From the NCBI RefSeq assembly GCF_009674625.1, contig NZ_WKJQ01000001.1, forward strand, positions 1,860,001 to 1,924,000: a stretch of DNA of 64,000 nt, in the 5' to 3' direction. Shown piece after piece: positions 17,327 through 25,352 of the stretch; position 1 is the first letter of the stretch, and the number at the start of each line of letters is the position of its first letter. Both the position numbers and the translations under genes were made by a program. Origin of the DNA: Haloferax marinum. Lineage in GTDB: Archaea; Halobacteriota; Halobacteria; Halobacteriales; Haloferacaceae. The notes under the pieces were generated by a model. That model saw only the letters and a list, made by a program, of their open reading frames with translations, was not told the DNA's origin and did not search any database.

Positions 17327-18429
17327 TCTCTGAGGAATCCCTCGTCGCCAACCTTCTCACGGAGTGCTTCGAACTCCTCGTACTGTGCTTGAATCTCCGG
17401 CGTCCGCTCCTCGTAGGTGTAGTCGAACATGTCGCTCGGCTCCGGCCGTGGGTCGGACTCGGCGGCGTCGATGGCGTCTGCAACCTGCTGTTTGATCTCT
17501 GCCTCGATGGCCTCTATCTTCTCGTCGTCGAGTCGGCCTGTCTTTCGGAGGAACTTCTCCAGTCGCGGAATCGGGTCTTTCGCCTTCCACTTCTCGACTT
17601 CCTCGTCGTCGCGGTAGACGGTCGGGTCGTCGGCGGTGGTGTGTGCGCCGAAGCGGTACTGAACTGCCTCGATGAGTGTGGGCCGTCCCTCGCCTTCGGC
17701 GGGGTTCTTGGCCTTCTCCAGTGCTGCTTTCGTGACTGCGTAGACGGCCAGCGGGTCCATGCCATCGACCTGGACGCCGTCGATGCCGTACGCCGTCGCC
17801 TTCTGTGCGATGGTCTCCGAACGCGTCTGCCGTTCGCGTGGGACGGAAATCGCCCACTGGTTGTTGTTACAGAAGAACACGTTCGGGGTGTCGAAGACGC
17901 CAGCGAAGTTCAGTCCGACGTGGAAGTCGCCTTCGGAGGTCGCCCCATCGCCGAAGTAGACCATGACCGCTCTGTCCGCCTTCTCCTGAAGTTTGAGCGC
18001 CCACGCGGCACCCGTCGCGTGCGGAATCTGCGACGCGATGGGGACTGCGGGCGGGAGGATGTTCGCATCTTCGGGCATCTGGTTCCCCTTCTCGTGGCCC
18101 ATCCAGTACAGAAGCGTCTGTTTGAGCGGAAGGCCCCGAAGCAACGCCGCACCGTGTTCGCGGTAACTCGGGACCATCCAGTCGGCTTCGGCCAGCGCGA
18201 TCGCGCTGGCAATCTGCGCACCTTCCTGTCCCGACAGTGGCGGATACGTTCCCATCCGCCCCTGCCGCTGGAGGCTCACTGCCCTGGTGTCGAAGTGTCG
18301 GGCGAGGCGCATGTAGCGGTACATATCGACGAGTGTTTCGTCATCGATGTCGGGGACCTCACCGACGACGTCCCCGTTCTCATCGAGCACTCGTACCTGG
18401 TCCTGTGGGTCACGCTGAAGCACGCTCAC
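17323..18429 (-). CDS. pdhA: 2-oxoacid dehydrogenase E1 component, alpha subunit
   Basis: A 368-residue E1alpha subunit. The ThDP motif is GDGATSEGDFHVGLNFA ending in CNNNQWAIS, and the phosphorylation-loop-like RFGAHTTADDPT is present. I place the start at a GTG (18427-18429, reading SVLQRDPQDQV) because an aggaggg Shine-Dalgarno sequence lies 7 nt upstream (18437-18443); the longer frame to 18552 runs through the promoter. It is the first gene of the operon. Haloarchaea normally oxidise pyruvate with ferredoxin enzymes, so this complex may serve branched-chain or other 2-oxoacids. Confidence 0.93.
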   Translation of the reverse strand: MSVLQRDPQDQVRVLDENGDVVGEVPDIDDETLVDMYRYMRLARHFDTRAVSLQRQGRMGTYPPLSGQEGAQIASAIALAEADWMVPSYREHGAALLRGLPLKQTLLYWMGHEKGNQMPEDANILPPAVPIASQIPHATGAAWALKLQEKADRAVMVYFGDGATSEGDFHVGLNFAGVFDTPNVFFCNNNQWAISVPRERQTRSETIAQKATAYGIDGVQVDGMDPLAVYAVTKAALEKAKNPAEGEGRPTLIEAVQYRFGAHTTADDPTVYRDDEEVEKWKAKDPIPRLEKFLRKTGRLDDEKIEAIEAEIKQQVADAIDAAESDPRPEPSDMFDYTYEERTPEIQAQYEEFEALREKVGDEGFLRE

Positions 18430-18500
18430 GGGAGAACCCTCCTGTTCATGGAAAAATCGACTCCCGCTGGCGTTATATTGTTTTCGTATATAATTTACTT
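18430..18500 (-). promoter_or_regulatory. Promoter and Shine-Dalgarno of the pdhA-B-C-lpdA operon
   Basis: On the minus strand a caatataac box (18471-18480) puts the transcript start near 18448, leaving a UTR of about 20 nt with the aggaggg ribosome site at 18437-18443. A second AT-rich box, aattatatacg (18486-18496), lies just upstream. This SD-led GTG start contrasts with the mostly leaderless genes around it. Confidence 0.6.
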
Positions 18501-18547
18501 TGGTTCGGAATATTGCGGAGTTGACTGTGCTATGTAAACTCACGCTG

Positions 18548-18568
18548 GCCAAAATTGGACATTTTGGC
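18548..18568. promoter_or_regulatory. Perfect 8-bp inverted repeat upstream of pdhA, candidate operator
   Basis: gccaaaat-tggac-attttggc is a perfect 8-bp palindrome with a 5-nt spacer, 50-75 bp upstream of the pdhA TATA region and in otherwise featureless DNA between lipA and pdhA. It has the shape of a dimeric regulator site; the binding protein is unknown. Confidence 0.4.
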
Positions 18569-18809
18569 TTCTAAACGATTCTTCCTGATGTTCATTAGTG
18601 AGAACCTACCTTTGACCGAGAAATAATCGGAAATATCGACAGCGTTTCAGGATGATGCCGGAAGAAACTCGCCCGAAATCTGACATCGGTGTCACACCTC
18701 GCCGTGATTCTGGACACTATCTGGCATGTTCTGTCTCTGTCGGAGTGCCGCGACAGAGTTCGACTGGGACACCGTGGGGCGCGGCCGGTGACTAGCGTCG
18801 GTGTTCGTG
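18569..18809. other. Intergenic region between pdhA and lipA
   Basis: No gene is visible. A hairpin with arms ctctgtcg (18735-18742) and cgacagag (18751-18758) lies about 50 nt past the lipA stop and may mark the end of the lipA transcript. The rest is AT-richer than coding DNA and has no start-stop frame with haloarchaeal codon bias. Confidence 0.5.
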
Positions 18810-19751
18810 TTACTGTCCGGCGGCGGCACGGGCGGCCTGTCTGGCCTCTTCGACACTCGACCCGTCGCGGAGGAGGGCGTCGACGAACAGTTCGCCCGCC
18901 TTGTACGACGACCGGACCATCGGCCCGGACGCACAGTAGAGGAAGTCGAGTTCGTCTTCGGCGACCCGTCGCCACGTCTCGAACACGTCGGGATGGACGT
19001 ACTCGAACACGTCGAGGTGGGTCCGAGAGGGTTGGAGATACTGACCGAACGTCACGATGTCCACGTCGGCCTCGCGGAGGTCTGAAAGCGTCTGATAGAC
19101 CTCGTGGGCGTGTTCACCGAGGCCGAGCATGATGGACGTCTTGGTGTGGATATCCGAGTTGTCGGTGACGTACTGGAGCACCGACAGCGACTGTTCGTAG
19201 CCCGCGCGGCGGTCACGAATCGGCCACTGGAGACGTTCGACCGTCTCGATGTTGTGGGCGATGACGTCGGGGCCGGCGTCGACTATCTTCTGGACGAGTT
19301 CGGGTTCGCCCTGGAAGTCGGGAATCAACACTTCGACGAGGACGCCGGGGTCGCGGCGTTTTATCTCTCGAATCGTCTGTGCGAAGTGGCCGGCGCCTTG
19401 GTCGGGCAGGTCGTCGCGGTCGACGGAGGTCAAGACGACGTAGTCGAGGCCGATTTCCGCGACTGCGTCTGCGACGTTTCTCGGTTCGTCGGGGTCGAGT
19501 GGTTCCATTCCGCCCGTCTGGACGTCACAGAAGTTGCAACCGCGCGAACACCGGTCGCCCATGAGCATGAACGTCGCCGTTCCGGGGCCGTCGCGGCCAC
19601 TCCAACACTCGCCCATGTTCGGGCAGTTTGCCTCCTCACAGACCGTGTTGAGGTTTCTATCCCGAAGTGAGGCTTTGATGTCGGTGAAGCGCCGGCCCGA
19701 TGGCGGTCGCATCTTCAACCAATCTGGCTTCCGCCGCGTGCGCATGCCCAA
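18810..19751 (-). CDS. lipA: Lipoyl synthase
   Basis: A 313-residue radical-SAM enzyme inserting two sulfurs into protein-bound octanoyl groups. It has the auxiliary-cluster cysteines (Cys38, 43, 49: CEEANCPNMGEC), the radical-SAM CxxxCxxC (Cys68, 72, 75: CSRGCNFC) and the C-terminal RSSY whose Ser ligates the auxiliary cluster. An in-frame ATG two codons later (19745) is an equally good start. It sits next to the E2-containing operon that needs lipoylation but has its own promoter. No lipB or lplA is in the window. Confidence 0.95.
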   Translation of the reverse strand: MGMRTRRKPDWLKMRPPSGRRFTDIKASLRDRNLNTVCEEANCPNMGECWSGRDGPGTATFMLMGDRCSRGCNFCDVQTGGMEPLDPDEPRNVADAVAEIGLDYVVLTSVDRDDLPDQGAGHFAQTIREIKRRDPGVLVEVLIPDFQGEPELVQKIVDAGPDVIAHNIETVERLQWPIRDRRAGYEQSLSVLQYVTDNSDIHTKTSIMLGLGEHAHEVYQTLSDLREADVDIVTFGQYLQPSRTHLDVFEYVHPDVFETWRRVAEDELDFLYCASGPMVRSSYKAGELFVDALLRDGSSVEEARQAARAAAGQ

Positions 19752-20029
19752 TTCTTACGAGGCGACAGGCAAAAACGTGAGCATTACCCACGCAGTCGGT
19801 CGAATCGTTGACAGATTCTCCGTCTTCTGCGTCCCACAGCGACTGCTGACGGCCGACCGTCTCGTGCTAGCAGGTGTTGTCCAAAAACGGCCAAACGACC
19901 ACTACTTTCACGAAAAACAAAACGTCTGGTTCGTATTCATCACGACTTTCCATCAATGTGGATGTAAAACCGTGTTAGATGTATCAGGAAACTGAAAAAC
20001 TTATATTCGAGTAAAGATTTAGAAGAGAT

Positions 20030-20137
20030 ATGAACTGGAAACACCGCCGCAACCAGACGAAGGCCGAATCGAAGAAGCAAGAGGCCACCGCGGGTACGGA
20101 GTGGTCGTTCATCGCCGCCCTCGCCATCGCCGCGTAA
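20030..20137 (+). CDS. 35-residue microprotein with hydrophobic C-terminus
   Basis: ATG 20030 to TAA 20137 encodes MNWKHRRNQTKAESKKQ followed by a hydrophobic end (WSFIAALAIAA). A strong TATA-like cttatattcg (about 19999-20008) lies 27 nt upstream, exactly where a leaderless start would be. The basic N-terminus and short apolar tail suggest a membrane-associated microprotein. It lies alone between lipA and hel308. The good promoter spacing is the main argument that it is real. Confidence 0.5.
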   Translation: MNWKHRRNQTKAESKKQEATAGTEWSFIAALAIAA

Positions 20138-20316
20138 GCGCCGAATCGACCACGACAACCCCCTGAACGGTCCCGAAATCGTCTTTTTGGAGAACTCGGT
20201 CGCCGAGCGCCGCCGCCGGATGGAGAAACGCCTTTGCCTCCGGACGACTCGGCTACCTGTATGACCTTCGTCTTCGTCTCGCTTCCGGCCTCTGTCTCGA
20301 CACGGAGGTGCGCCCT

Positions 20317-22656
20317 GTGAAAGTCGCCGAGGCGGTTCCCGAATTCGCCGAGGCGTTCGGGTTCGAGGAGTTCAACCGCATGCAACGCGAGGCCCTCCCC
20401 GGCATCCTCGACACCGACCACAACGTGGTCGCGTCGGCACCCACTGCCAGTGGGAAGACGGCACTCGCGGAACTCGCCATCTGCAAGACGCTCCGTGACG
20501 GCGGGACGGCGCTGTTCATCGCCCCGCTTCGCGCACTGACCACCGAAAAGGAAACCGAGTGGGAGCGGTTCGAGAACCTCGGCTACTCCGTCTACGTCGT
20601 CACCGGCGAGCGCGACTTGAACCCGCGCCGCGCCGCACGCGCGGACATCCTCGTGATGACGCCGGAGAAGACCGACTCGGCCACGCGCAAACACGACTCG
20701 GCGCGGTATTCGTTCATCGAGAACGTCGACTGCGTCGTCATCGACGAAGTTCATCTGCTCGACTCCGAGACCCGCGGTGGCGTCCTCGAAGTCACCGTCT
20801 CGCGGATGCGACGTCTGTGCGACCCACGAATCGTCGCGCTGTCTGCGACGATGCCGAACATCGACGACGTCGCGGCGTGGCTGGACGCGCCGCGGGAGAC
20901 CACCTACGAGTTCGGTGACGACTACCGGCCCGTCGACCTCCACGCGGGCGTCAAGACGTACACACACGGAGACAACTCCTTCGCGGACAAGTATCGTCGA
21001 CTCTACCGAGCGTTCGACCTCGCCGAACCACACATCCGCGACGGCGGACAGTCACTCGTCTTCGTCTCGTCCCGACAGGACGCGGTTCGCGCCGCCGCGA
21101 AGGCACGCGACGAACTCGCCAAGCGAGACGTTCCAATCGGGTCCCGTGGTGACTACGACTTCCACAACGAGGCGAAAGAACTCAGCAACGACTCGCTCCG
21201 AAAAGGCGTCTTGGACGGCGTCGGATTCCACCACGCTGGCCTCGCCCGCGACGACCGCGAGGCGGTCGAAGAGTGGTTCAAAGAGGGGAAGATTCAACTC
21301 TTGTTCTCCACCTCGACGCTGGCGTGGGGTGTGAACCTCCCCGCGCGGTGTGTCGTCATCCGCGACACGAAATATCACGACCCGCTCGAAGGCGAAGTGG
21401 ACATCTCGCCGCTGGACATCCTCCAGATGCTGGGCCGCGCCGGTCGCCCTGGGTACGACGACGTCGGCTACGGGTGGGTCGTCTGCGACCACGCAGACCA
21501 GAACAAGTACCGTCGACTGCTCCGCGATGGCAAAGAGATAGAGTCGCGTCTGGCCGAGGACCTCGATTCCCATCTCAACGCCGAAATCGCGATGGGAACG
21601 ATTCGTGACTTAGACGACGTGATGTCGTGGTTGGAGACGACGTTCTACTACCGTCGCGCACAGTCGGACCCGTCCGCGTACGACTTCGAGGACCTTCGGT
21701 CTCGCGTCCGCGACGTGCTGGACCGCCTCGTCACCCGTGGGTTCGTCGAGATGGACGACGACCTCTCTATCGACGCGACGCCGCTGGGCCGACTCACCTC
21801 GAAGTACTACCTGCGTCTCGGAACTGCAACCCGATTCTCCACGCTCGCGAACAGCGAGCGAATCTCGGCCGACGACATCCTCGAGACGGTCGCCGGCGCG
21901 GCCGACTTCCGACAGGTCTCGGCCCGGCAGTCGGAAGTCGACGCCGTGAACTCGGTGCTGACGGGTGTCTCGACCGAACTCGAAGACGGTCCACGAAAGG
22001 TGCTGGCGATTCTCCACGCGAGTATGGCGAACTCGACGCCGAGCGAACTCCGGAGCGACGCGTGGGTCATCCGCCAGAACGCGCTTCGACTGCTCTCGGC
22101 ACTCCGTGAGTTCCTCGACACCTTCGCGGACGCCCGCGCGGCCAACCTCGCCCGCCGTGTCGAAGCACGCGTCGAAAACGGTGTCAGCAGCGACGCCGCG
22201 GCGCTCACGGCAGTCGATGGTATCGGTCCTGGCCGCGCTCGCACGCTCGCAACGGGTGGACTCTCCTCGCCCGCCGAGGTGGTCGACGCTGGCGTGAAAG
22301 AACTCACGCGCGCAGGACTCTCGCAGGGCGTTGCCGAACGCGTCGTCGAGAGCGCAAAGAACCTCCCTGCACCCGAACTCGACTGGGGTGCGTTCCCCGA
22401 GACGGTCGCTCGCGGTGAGAGCAACATGCACGATATTCGCGTGACCAACCCCACTGGCGGCGGGTCGGTCGGCATTCGCGTCACCGTCAACGGCGTCGAG
22501 ATGTCGCAAAAAGAGTGCTATCTCGCAGACGAAGTGGTCGTCCCCGTCGGTGTCTTCGGCGCGACGGACGACGAACTCGATTTTACTGTCGAGGTGACGT
22601 TCCCCGACCTTCCACTCTTACCGATTCGGGAGACGAAGACGGTTCACGTCGAGTAG
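20317..22656 (+). CDS. hel308: ATP-dependent DNA helicase Hel308
   Basis: A 779-residue Ski2-like superfamily 2 helicase that unwinds lagging strands at stalled forks. Walker A APTASGKT (41-48), DEVH box (142-145), motif III LSATMPN, and motif VI QMLGRAGRPGYD are present. The ratchet/winged-helix region and a helix-hairpin-helix (VDGIGPGRARTLA) follow. A GTG at 20317 is preferred over the GTG at 20308 because ggaggt (20304-20309) is then a Shine-Dalgarno at 7 nt. The C-terminal 90 residues (after ELDWGAFPE) are a beta-rich extension beyond typical Hel308 proteins. Confidence 0.92.
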   Translation: MKVAEAVPEFAEAFGFEEFNRMQREALPGILDTDHNVVASAPTASGKTALAELAICKTLRDGGTALFIAPLRALTTEKETEWERFENLGYSVYVVTGERDLNPRRAARADILVMTPEKTDSATRKHDSARYSFIENVDCVVIDEVHLLDSETRGGVLEVTVSRMRRLCDPRIVALSATMPNIDDVAAWLDAPRETTYEFGDDYRPVDLHAGVKTYTHGDNSFADKYRRLYRAFDLAEPHIRDGGQSLVFVSSRQDAVRAAAKARDELAKRDVPIGSRGDYDFHNEAKELSNDSLRKGVLDGVGFHHAGLARDDREAVEEWFKEGKIQLLFSTSTLAWGVNLPARCVVIRDTKYHDPLEGEVDISPLDILQMLGRAGRPGYDDVGYGWVVCDHADQNKYRRLLRDGKEIESRLAEDLDSHLNAEIAMGTIRDLDDVMSWLETTFYYRRAQSDPSAYDFEDLRSRVRDVLDRLVTRGFVEMDDDLSIDATPLGRLTSKYYLRLGTATRFSTLANSERISADDILETVAGAADFRQVSARQSEVDAVNSVLTGVSTELEDGPRKVLAILHASMANSTPSELRSDAWVIRQNALRLLSALREFLDTFADARAANLARRVEARVENGVSSDAAALTAVDGIGPGRARTLATGGLSSPAEVVDAGVKELTRAGLSQGVAERVVESAKNLPAPELDWGAFPETVARGESNMHDIRVTNPTGGGSVGIRVTVNGVEMSQKECYLADEVVVPVGVFGATDDELDFTVEVTFPDLPLLPIRETKTVHVE

Positions 22657-22677
22657 TCGCGCTCCGATTTTACGCGC

Positions 22678-23328
22678 TCAGTTCTCGCCGAGCAACGCGG
22701 CCCGGAGTTCTTCGGGCCCGTCTACGATTTGGTCGGCCTGCGAGAGGTCTAACTCCCTGTTGTGGTCCACGCGATACGCGATGGTGTGCGCACCCGACCG
22801 GGCGGCGGATTCGATACCGTTGACCGAATCTTCGACCACGACACAGTCTTCGGGCGCGACGCCGAGCTGTTCGGCCGCCGTTTCGTAGATGTGCGGTTCG
22901 GGTTTGCCGGGGTCGTCGATGTCGTCCGCAGAGAGGACGAGGTCGAGTGGGTCGAGACTGAATCGCTCGCGGACGACCGAAATCCACCCTTGCGGGGCCG
23001 ACGAGACGATGGCGACCTTCTTCCCCGCCGCCCGGAGGTCAGAAAAGAGTTCTTCTGCGCCGTCCATCAGGACGACGTTCTCGCCGTAGACGTCCTTGCT
23101 GTTTTCTTCGTACGCGGCGACGAACTCCTCCTTCGTGACGGTGGTTCCGTACGCCTCGTCGAGATAGTGGTATATCTCGCGGAAGTTCATCCCCGTAATC
23201 TCTTCGTGGGCGGGGTCGCCAGACTCGATGGCCTCTGCGAAGACCCAGTCGTCTTCGAAAGCGTGCCAGTACTGTTCGGAGTCGACGAGCACTCCGTCCA
23301 TGTCGAACAACACGACGTTTGCGTCCAT
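22678..23328 (-). CDS. HAD-superfamily hydrolase (phosphoglycolate phosphatase / beta-phosphoglucomutase-like)
   Basis: A 216-residue HAD subfamily IA enzyme. The nucleophile motif DMDGVLVDSE (Asp9, Asp11), a helical cap, motif II VSSAPQGW, Lys of motif III in PGKPEPHIY and motif IV VVVEDSVNGIESA match phosphosugar phosphatases and phosphoglucomutases. The substrate is not determinable; the DSVNGIESA form is common in sugar-phosphate phosphatases. It is convergent with hel308, with 21 bp between the stops. Confidence 0.85.
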   Translation of the reverse strand: MDANVVLFDMDGVLVDSEQYWHAFEDDWVFAEAIESGDPAHEEITGMNFREIYHYLDEAYGTTVTKEEFVAAYEENSKDVYGENVVLMDGAEELFSDLRAAGKKVAIVSSAPQGWISVVRERFSLDPLDLVLSADDIDDPGKPEPHIYETAAEQLGVAPEDCVVVEDSVNGIESAARSGAHTIAYRVDHNRELDLSQADQIVDGPEELRAALLGEN

Positions 23329-23451
23329 GGTTCGACCTGTGCCGCGGCAGACAAATGCCTTCGTGCCGCGGCAGTGGACTTTGTCGCCTGCGCCTTCCGA
23401 GAAAAACCTTCGCGCGAAGGTTCAAGTCGGAATCCGGGACCACGCCCGCCC

Positions 23452-24183
23452 ATGGAATCTATCCGCGTCTTCGCCGGCGACTGCACCGTCCGATTCGAAG
23501 GCTCACGCGACCGCGTCCAGCGTGGACGTGTCGTCGTCGTCGCCAAACCAGACCGCACCGTCCTCGTCCACGACATCTCCGGCTACCAACCCGTCGCGTG
23601 GTTGACTCGCGCCGACTCGCTCACCGTCGAATCAGGACCGAACTCGTTCGGCCTCGTCGCCCGTGCCGGCGACCAACTGCTCACCGTCGAATCACACGAC
23701 TCCGCTCGTCGCTCCGAGTATCCCGCGAGCGAAGCGGGTGTCCCGGTCGGAAGCCATCCCGACACCGGCGAACCGCTCGTTCGAACCGGCGGGTCGGTCG
23801 TCGGCCTCGACTCGGGCGTCGAATTCTCGCTTCCCACCGGTGCGACCGTTCTCGACTCGACGTGTGCCGACTGTGGCCTCCCGACGATGCGAGTCGAACG
23901 CGGGGCCGCCTTCGAGGTGTGTGTGGACTGGAAGTGCGACCCGCTGGACGACCACGTGAAAGACCGATTCGACGGCGAGTGGGACTGTCCCGACTGCGGG
24001 TCACCGCTTCGAATCATCCGCCGCGGTGGGCGCTTGCTCGCCGGATGCGACTCGTACCCGGCGTGTGAGACGGCGTTTTCGCTCCCGGCAGGTGTCGTCG
24101 TGGACGACTGCGACTGCGGACTCCCGATATTCGAAACGGGCCGCGGCCAGCGATGTCTCGACTCGACGTGTGAGTTCGCATGA
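23452..24183 (+). CDS. NucS N-domain-like protein with topoisomerase-type zinc ribbons
   Basis: A 243-residue protein. Residues 1-100 (SIRVFAGDCTVRFEGS..., VLVHDISGYQPVAWL) resemble the DNA-binding N-domain of the mismatch endonuclease NucS/EndoMS. Instead of the nuclease domain there are Cys-rich modules: CADCGLP (about 140), CPDCGSPLRII with a downstream CDSYPAC (about 185-205), and CDCGLPIFETGRGQRC with a final Cys, like topoisomerase I C4 zinc fingers. The architecture suggests a non-catalytic DNA-binding protein. It precedes endA by 104 bp. The NucS similarity is by eye and needs profile confirmation. Confidence 0.7.
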   Translation: MESIRVFAGDCTVRFEGSRDRVQRGRVVVVAKPDRTVLVHDISGYQPVAWLTRADSLTVESGPNSFGLVARAGDQLLTVESHDSARRSEYPASEAGVPVGSHPDTGEPLVRTGGSVVGLDSGVEFSLPTGATVLDSTCADCGLPTMRVERGAAFEVCVDWKCDPLDDHVKDRFDGEWDCPDCGSPLRIIRRGGRLLAGCDSYPACETAFSLPAGVVVDDCDCGLPIFETGRGQRCLDSTCEFA

Positions 24184-24287
24184 GTCGTCGCTACAGGGAG
24201 TGCCACTGGTCTCGGCGATGGCGCTTACCGAGCGTTCGGTCCGCCCGCATCGCAGACCCTTTGTCGTCGCCCGCCCCCGATTCGGGT

Positions 24288-25352
24288 ATGCAAGGACGCC
24301 TCGAAGACGGTGTCGTCCACCTCCCAGGCGACGCCCGACAGCGGTTTCACGATTCGCGTGGCTACGGGAGGCCAACCGGCGGAAACGACCTCGAGGTCGC
24401 ACCCGTCGAGGCCGCACACCTGCTCTCGCGCGGCGATATCGACGGCGTAGACGGGATGGGACTGCGCGAACTGCTCGCGCGAACTGGCACCACACTCGAC
24501 TTCGTCGTCTACAAAGACCTGCGTGACCGGGGATTCTATCTCTCGCCCGCACGCGAGGGATGGCCCGGCGTCGACGACCCCGAAGGGTCTGATTTTCTCG
24601 TCTACCCGCGCGGCAAAGGACCGTGGGATGGGGTGGTCGAATACCGGATGCGCGTCGTCGGCGAGCGTGAGTCGATTCCGGTCTCGTCGCTCGGAGAGAT
24701 CGTCGAGCAAAGCTCGGCGGGCCGCCGGACTTCGTCCGGCGAAGTCGTCCTCGCCATCGTGGACGAAGACGGCGATTTGACCTACTTCGACACCGAGGGC
24801 TACGAACCCGAAGGGTCGGCCGTCGAGGACCTCCCGTCCGGTCTCGACGCCGAACTCCTCTCGGACCGCGCGCTCCTGTGGGACGGCGTCGACCACCTCT
24901 ACCAACAGGGATTCTACGGCCAGCGACTCTACGGCCGCAACGCCGACAGCGGCCCGCTCCAACTGTCGCTCTTAGAAGCGGCGTATCTCGCCCGGCGCGA
25001 CGCACTCGACATCGCCGAGTCGGACGTCGTCGCCCGCGGACGCGACGTCGAAGGCGACCGATTCGACCGCCGACTCGCGGTCTACACCGAACTTCGAGAG
25101 ACGAAGACGGTCCCCAAGAGCGGGTTCAAGTTCGGGTCTGACTTCCGGGTGTACACCGACTTCGAGACGGTGTCGGACCTCTCGCACTCCGAGTTCCTCG
25201 TGCGCGTGGTCACGCCCGACCACACGTTCGTCCCGCGTGACCTCTCTCTGGACGTGCGTCTCGCCGGCGGTGTCCGCAAGCGAATGGTTTTTGCGCTGAC
25301 CGACGCCAAAGGAGAGATAGACTGGCTTTCGGTCAGTCGGCTTACGCCATGA
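24288..25352 (+). CDS. endA: tRNA-splicing endonuclease (double-length, homodimeric type)
   Basis: A 354-residue enzyme with two tandem endonuclease repeats, the euryarchaeal alpha2 type that cuts bulge-helix-bulge introns. The C-terminal repeat carries the catalytic triad: Tyr289 (FRVYTDFE), His300 (LSHSEFLV) and Lys331 (GGVRKRMVFA). The N-terminal repeat lacks it, as usual for the structural copy. Start MQGRLEDGVVHLPG at 24288 is chosen because the longer frame overlaps the preceding gene. The stop overlaps the trpS ATG by 4 nt, so it is coupled to trpS. In haloarchaea tRNA-Trp carries an intron that this enzyme removes, so the pairing is functionally sensible. Confidence 0.92.
   Translation: MQGRLEDGVVHLPGDARQRFHDSRGYGRPTGGNDLEVAPVEAAHLLSRGDIDGVDGMGLRELLARTGTTLDFVVYKDLRDRGFYLSPAREGWPGVDDPEGSDFLVYPRGKGPWDGVVEYRMRVVGERESIPVSSLGEIVEQSSAGRRTSSGEVVLAIVDEDGDLTYFDTEGYEPEGSAVEDLPSGLDAELLSDRALLWDGVDHLYQQGFYGQRLYGRNADSGPLQLSLLEAAYLARRDALDIAESDVVARGRDVEGDRFDRRLAVYTELRETKTVPKSGFKFGSDFRVYTDFETVSDLSHSEFLVRVVTPDHTFVPRDLSLDVRLAGGVRKRMVFALTDAKGEIDWLSVSRLTP

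Noticed and set aside
18426..18449. Seven-codon ORF (ATG at 18449 on the minus strand, MNRRVLP) whose stop overlaps the pdhA GTG
   Set aside because: It coincides with the Shine-Dalgarno region and has no amino-acid bias; probably chance, though the overlap is neat.
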